A stretch of 64,000 nt of DNA from Bordetella parapertussis. GTDB taxonomy: Bacteria > Pseudomonadota > Gammaproteobacteria > Burkholderiales > SG8-41. Shown here one piece after another: positions 61,985-64,000 of this stretch; position 1 is the first letter of the stretch, and each line of letters begins with the position of its first letter. A model generated the notes under the pieces. It had not been told where the DNA came from. It was given only the letters and a program-made list of their open reading frames with translations, and ran no database searches. The stretch covers positions 18,766-82,765 of the forward strand of contig CAMDRT010000003.1 in the NCBI GenBank assembly GCA_945906815.1, in the 5' to 3' direction. Made by a program: the position numbers and the translations under genes.

Positions 61985-63235
61985 CTAACTACGCAGGAAA
62001 TCCGCCCCCGTCGCCGGCATCAAAAACGCCCGGGTCATTTCCTTGGTGGTGTTGATGCCCATCATCGCCATGTCGCGATCAATCTCGTCCACCAATAATT
62101 TGATGGCGTGTTCGACACCGGGTTGGCCGGCGACCGCGGACGCGCACAGGAACGGGCGGCCGATGAAGCAGAAATCGGCGCCGAGTGCGAGCGCTTTGAG
62201 CACGTCGGTGCCGCGGCGAAAGCCGCTGTCCATGATCACCGCCATGCTGCCCGCGGCTTCGCGGATGCCCGGTAGCACGCGCAGCGGCGAAACCGTGCCG
62301 TCGAGCTGACGCCCGCCGTGGTTGGAAACCATCACGCCGTCGAGCCCGTACTCGCGCGCCATGCGCACCACGTCCTTGTCCAGCACGCCTTTGATCAGGA
62401 GCTTGCCCTTCCACATCTTGCGCATGTGCGCGACATGTCTCCAGGTGAGACGGTCACGGCGGCCGTAGCCGCGCAAGGCGGTGTTGGAGATCAGCGGCAC
62501 GCGCGGCCCCATGTTTTCGACATGCGGCATGCCATCCTTGATCAGGGTTTTGAGAAACATGCCGAACAGCCACTGGGGACGTAGCATGCAGTCCCAGGCG
62601 AGGCGCGCTGTCGGCCGCAGCGGGTTGTTATAGCCGGCGCGCACGTTATTTTCCCGGTTGCCCGCGACCTGCACATCCACGGTGACGGCCATGGTTTCGA
62701 AGCCTGCTTTCGCGGCGCGCTCGAAAGTTTCGCTGATGCGATCCTCGTCGCCCGGCAGATACGCTTGAAACATCGCGGTTCTGCCAGCAGCTTTGACATC
62801 CTCCATGCGCACCAGCGAAGCGCCGCTCATCATCATTGGAATGTTCGCGTTGGCGGCGGCGCGCGCGAGCACCAGATCGCCCTGATAGGCGGCAATCGAG
62901 GTGCCGCCCATCGGCGCAAAACCGAAGGGCGCGTTGTAGGTGTGCCCCAACAGCTCAGTTTTCATGGTGCGTGCGGTGGTATCCACCAACGGCTTGGGTA
63001 CGAAAGCAATTTCCTCAAACACCTCACGGTTGCCGCGCAGCGACATATTGTTTTCCACGCCGCCGGTGACATAACCATAAATCGGACGCGGCAGCACTTT
63101 GCGCGCCTGGTCGATAAAATCCTGCAGCGACAAATAGTTGCGCATGCCGCGCGGCAGCGAGCGTTTGTCGACGAAGGAAAGCCCGCCGGCGGTATCCGGT
63201 TGGGGCGCAAGGGTGTCAAGGGTGGTGGTGGTCAT
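61985..63235 (-). CDS. FMN-dependent alpha-hydroxyacid dehydrogenase (LldD-like)
   Basis: This 416-residue TIM-barrel flavoenzyme has FGFAPMGGTSIAAYQGDLV, the catalytic VSNHGGRQLDGTVSPLRVLP (His and Arg) and IMDSGFRRGTDVLKALALGA (FMN phosphate loop). It oxidises L-lactate, glycolate, mandelate or a related 2-hydroxy acid and feeds electrons to the respiratory chain. Length slightly exceeds LldD. There are no lldP or lldR neighbours, so the substrate is not settled. Confidence 0.9.
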   Translation of the reverse strand: MTTTTLDTLAPQPDTAGGLSFVDKRSLPRGMRNYLSLQDFIDQARKVLPRPIYGYVTGGVENNMSLRGNREVFEEIAFVPKPLVDTTARTMKTELLGHTYNAPFGFAPMGGTSIAAYQGDLVLARAAANANIPMMMSGASLVRMEDVKAAGRTAMFQAYLPGDEDRISETFERAAKAGFETMAVTVDVQVAGNRENNVRAGYNNPLRPTARLAWDCMLRPQWLFGMFLKTLIKDGMPHVENMGPRVPLISNTALRGYGRRDRLTWRHVAHMRKMWKGKLLIKGVLDKDVVRMAREYGLDGVMVSNHGGRQLDGTVSPLRVLPGIREAAGSMAVIMDSGFRRGTDVLKALALGADFCFIGRPFLCASAVAGQPGVEHAIKLLVDEIDRDMAMMGINTTKEMTRAFLMPATGADFLRS

Positions 63236-63291
63236 GTGGGGTATCGCTTTCTGGGAGTCGTATGGAAATTCGCGCTGCGGGTGTAGCCTGC

Positions 63292-63717
63292 TCAGGATGC
63301 GTTTGACGAGGCGCCACTATAACTGCAAGCCTGCCCCAGCGAATCACGGCGCACCGTGACGCGTGCCAGCCCCGGCAGCTTGGTGGCTAGGCGCTGCCAC
63401 ATCCAGAGCGCCAGATGCTCTAGGCTGGGAGATTCTAACGTTTTGATTTCATTTAATAATTTGTGATCGAGTTGCTTGCGCAGCGCGAGGCATATGCGTT
63501 CCACCTGGGCCAGATCGGCGACAAAGCCGTGCGGCGCGCGCGGTGTGCCGCGCAAGCTGACCTGACACTGAAACGAGTGCCCGTGTAGGCCGCGATATTT
63601 GTGGCCGCGCGGCGTGGCAGTGAAGTGGTGCGCGGCGTCAAAGCCGAAGGCATAGGAAATTTCCACTTCCTGTGCAGTGGGCGCGCGGGGTATTTTTCGG
63701 GCCGGGCGCTGGTTCAC
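63292..63717 (-). CDS. 6-pyruvoyl/6-carboxy-tetrahydropterin synthase-like protein (QueD-like)
   Basis: This protein of about 141 residues has the PTPS fold. The zinc histidines are in FDAAHHF and LHGHSF, and the DHKLLNE catalytic His/Asp pair is present. The catalytic Cys of QueD (HKCGRLHGHSF in E. coli) is Tyr here (HKYRGLHGHSF), and the C-terminal Glu position (VKET) reads VRRD. The start is placed at GTG 63717, which overlaps the queE stop (GTGA). Linkage to queE supports a queuosine/preQ0 role despite the missing residues. Confidence 0.85.
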   Translation of the reverse strand: MNQRPARKIPRAPTAQEVEISYAFGFDAAHHFTATPRGHKYRGLHGHSFQCQVSLRGTPRAPHGFVADLAQVERICLALRKQLDHKLLNEIKTLESPSLEHLALWMWQRLATKLPGLARVTVRRDSLGQACSYSGASSNAS

Positions 63718-64000
63718 GGAATGCCGATCAGTTTGTGGGTTTGCAGCGACAGGCGCCAGCGCGGCTGCGCTTTGCAATAAGCCACCGCGAGCTGTGTGTT
63801 ATGCACACGGCGCGGGCCGTCCATCGGCTGCAGAAAAAAATGGTTGAAACGCAGTTTCTCAAAGCGTTCGGGTTCCGCGCCTTGCTGCGGGAACACCAGT
63901 TTTAGTTCGTTGCCGCGTTGGAGTGCGAGCGGCGCGCGCGCCTTGGGGCTGACGCAAATCCAGTCGATGCCTGGCGGCGGCTGCAAAGTGCCATTGGTTT
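63714..64000 (-). CDS. queE: 7-carboxy-7-deazaguanine synthase, C-terminal part (cut by window end)
   Basis: The last ~95 residues of the radical-SAM enzyme QueE are present: TNGTLQPPPGIDWICVSPKA, ELKLVFP, FFLQPMDGP and WRLSLQTHKLIGIP, matching the family C-terminus. The N-terminal CxxxCxxC cluster lies beyond the window. It converts carboxytetrahydropterin to CDG in preQ0 synthesis and is translationally coupled to the QueD-like gene. Confidence 0.92.
   Translation of the reverse strand, partial: TNGTLQPPPGIDWICVSPKARAPLALQRGNELKLVFPQQGAEPERFEKLRFNHFFLQPMDGPRRVHNTQLAVAYCKAQPRWRLSLQTHKLIGIP

Overview
The window is high-GC chromosomal DNA from a betaproteobacterium, most likely Burkholderiales-like. 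Two things support this: the gene order of the housekeeping blocks (slt-cca; ftsY-ftsE-ftsX divergent from two M16 peptidases, then rsmD-coaD-ferredoxin; lolB-ispE-tRNA-Gln-prs-rplY-pth-ychF), and the many Bug/TctC-type periplasmic binding proteins. No genome-wide comparison was possible, so genus is left open.

Layout. 0-2.5 kb: end of a YeeE/YedE transporter, tRNA-Lys with its own promoter and terminator, a small HTH gene divergent from an AAA+ ATPase across an AT-rich palindromic region, and the stump of a VapC toxin. 2.5-15.5 kb: a catabolic accessory region with an MmgE/PrpD protein, a ketopantoate-reductase-like protein, five complete Bug proteins plus one fragment, an NDP-forming acyl-CoA ligase, a CapA-like protein, a VOC protein and a carboxymuconolactone-decarboxylase-like protein. 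15.5-33.5 kb: mostly core genes (ppx, rpiA, ilvA, slt, cca, ftsXEY, M16 pair, rsmD, coaD, ferredoxin). These are interrupted at 24.2-26.5 kb by a GST and two intradiol-dioxygenase-like genes that sit between inverted copies of a 205-bp repeat. 33.5-37.3 kb: a decayed defence/toxin-antitoxin patch (dinD, a DUF1016 nuclease fragment, a broken mntA, a DUF2130 protein with a nuclease-like motif, an intact mntA and a frameshifted hepT). 37.3-51.3 kb: amidohydrolase, SDR, mutM, a four-gene Gld-like ABC operon, then the lolB to ychF block. 51.3-61 kb: a second accessory region with a DUF1445 protein, MFS exporter, FAH-family hydrolase, ankyrin lipoprotein and a catabolic operon (flavoprotein, Ldh-type dehydrogenase, MmgE/PrpD), plus an Asp/Glu-racemase-like gene. 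61-64 kb: SRAP/YedK protein, a MITE-like element, an FMN alpha-hydroxyacid dehydrogenase, a QueD-like protein and the end of queE.

How it fits together. The two catabolic regions share protein types (MmgE/PrpD, Bug receptors, lyases, oxidoreductases) and look like routes for unusual organic or tricarboxylic acids; the actual substrates cannot be read from sequence. No TctA/TctB membrane subunits are present, so the Bug proteins are orphan receptors here.

The most distinctive non-genic content is repetitive. There is a three-copy MITE-like family with 18-bp ends, a RAYT-derived element with 21-bp ends, another 239-bp inverted-repeat element, and several intergenic palindromes built from 6-8 nt units. 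I found no CRISPR array, prophage, rRNA or replication origin.
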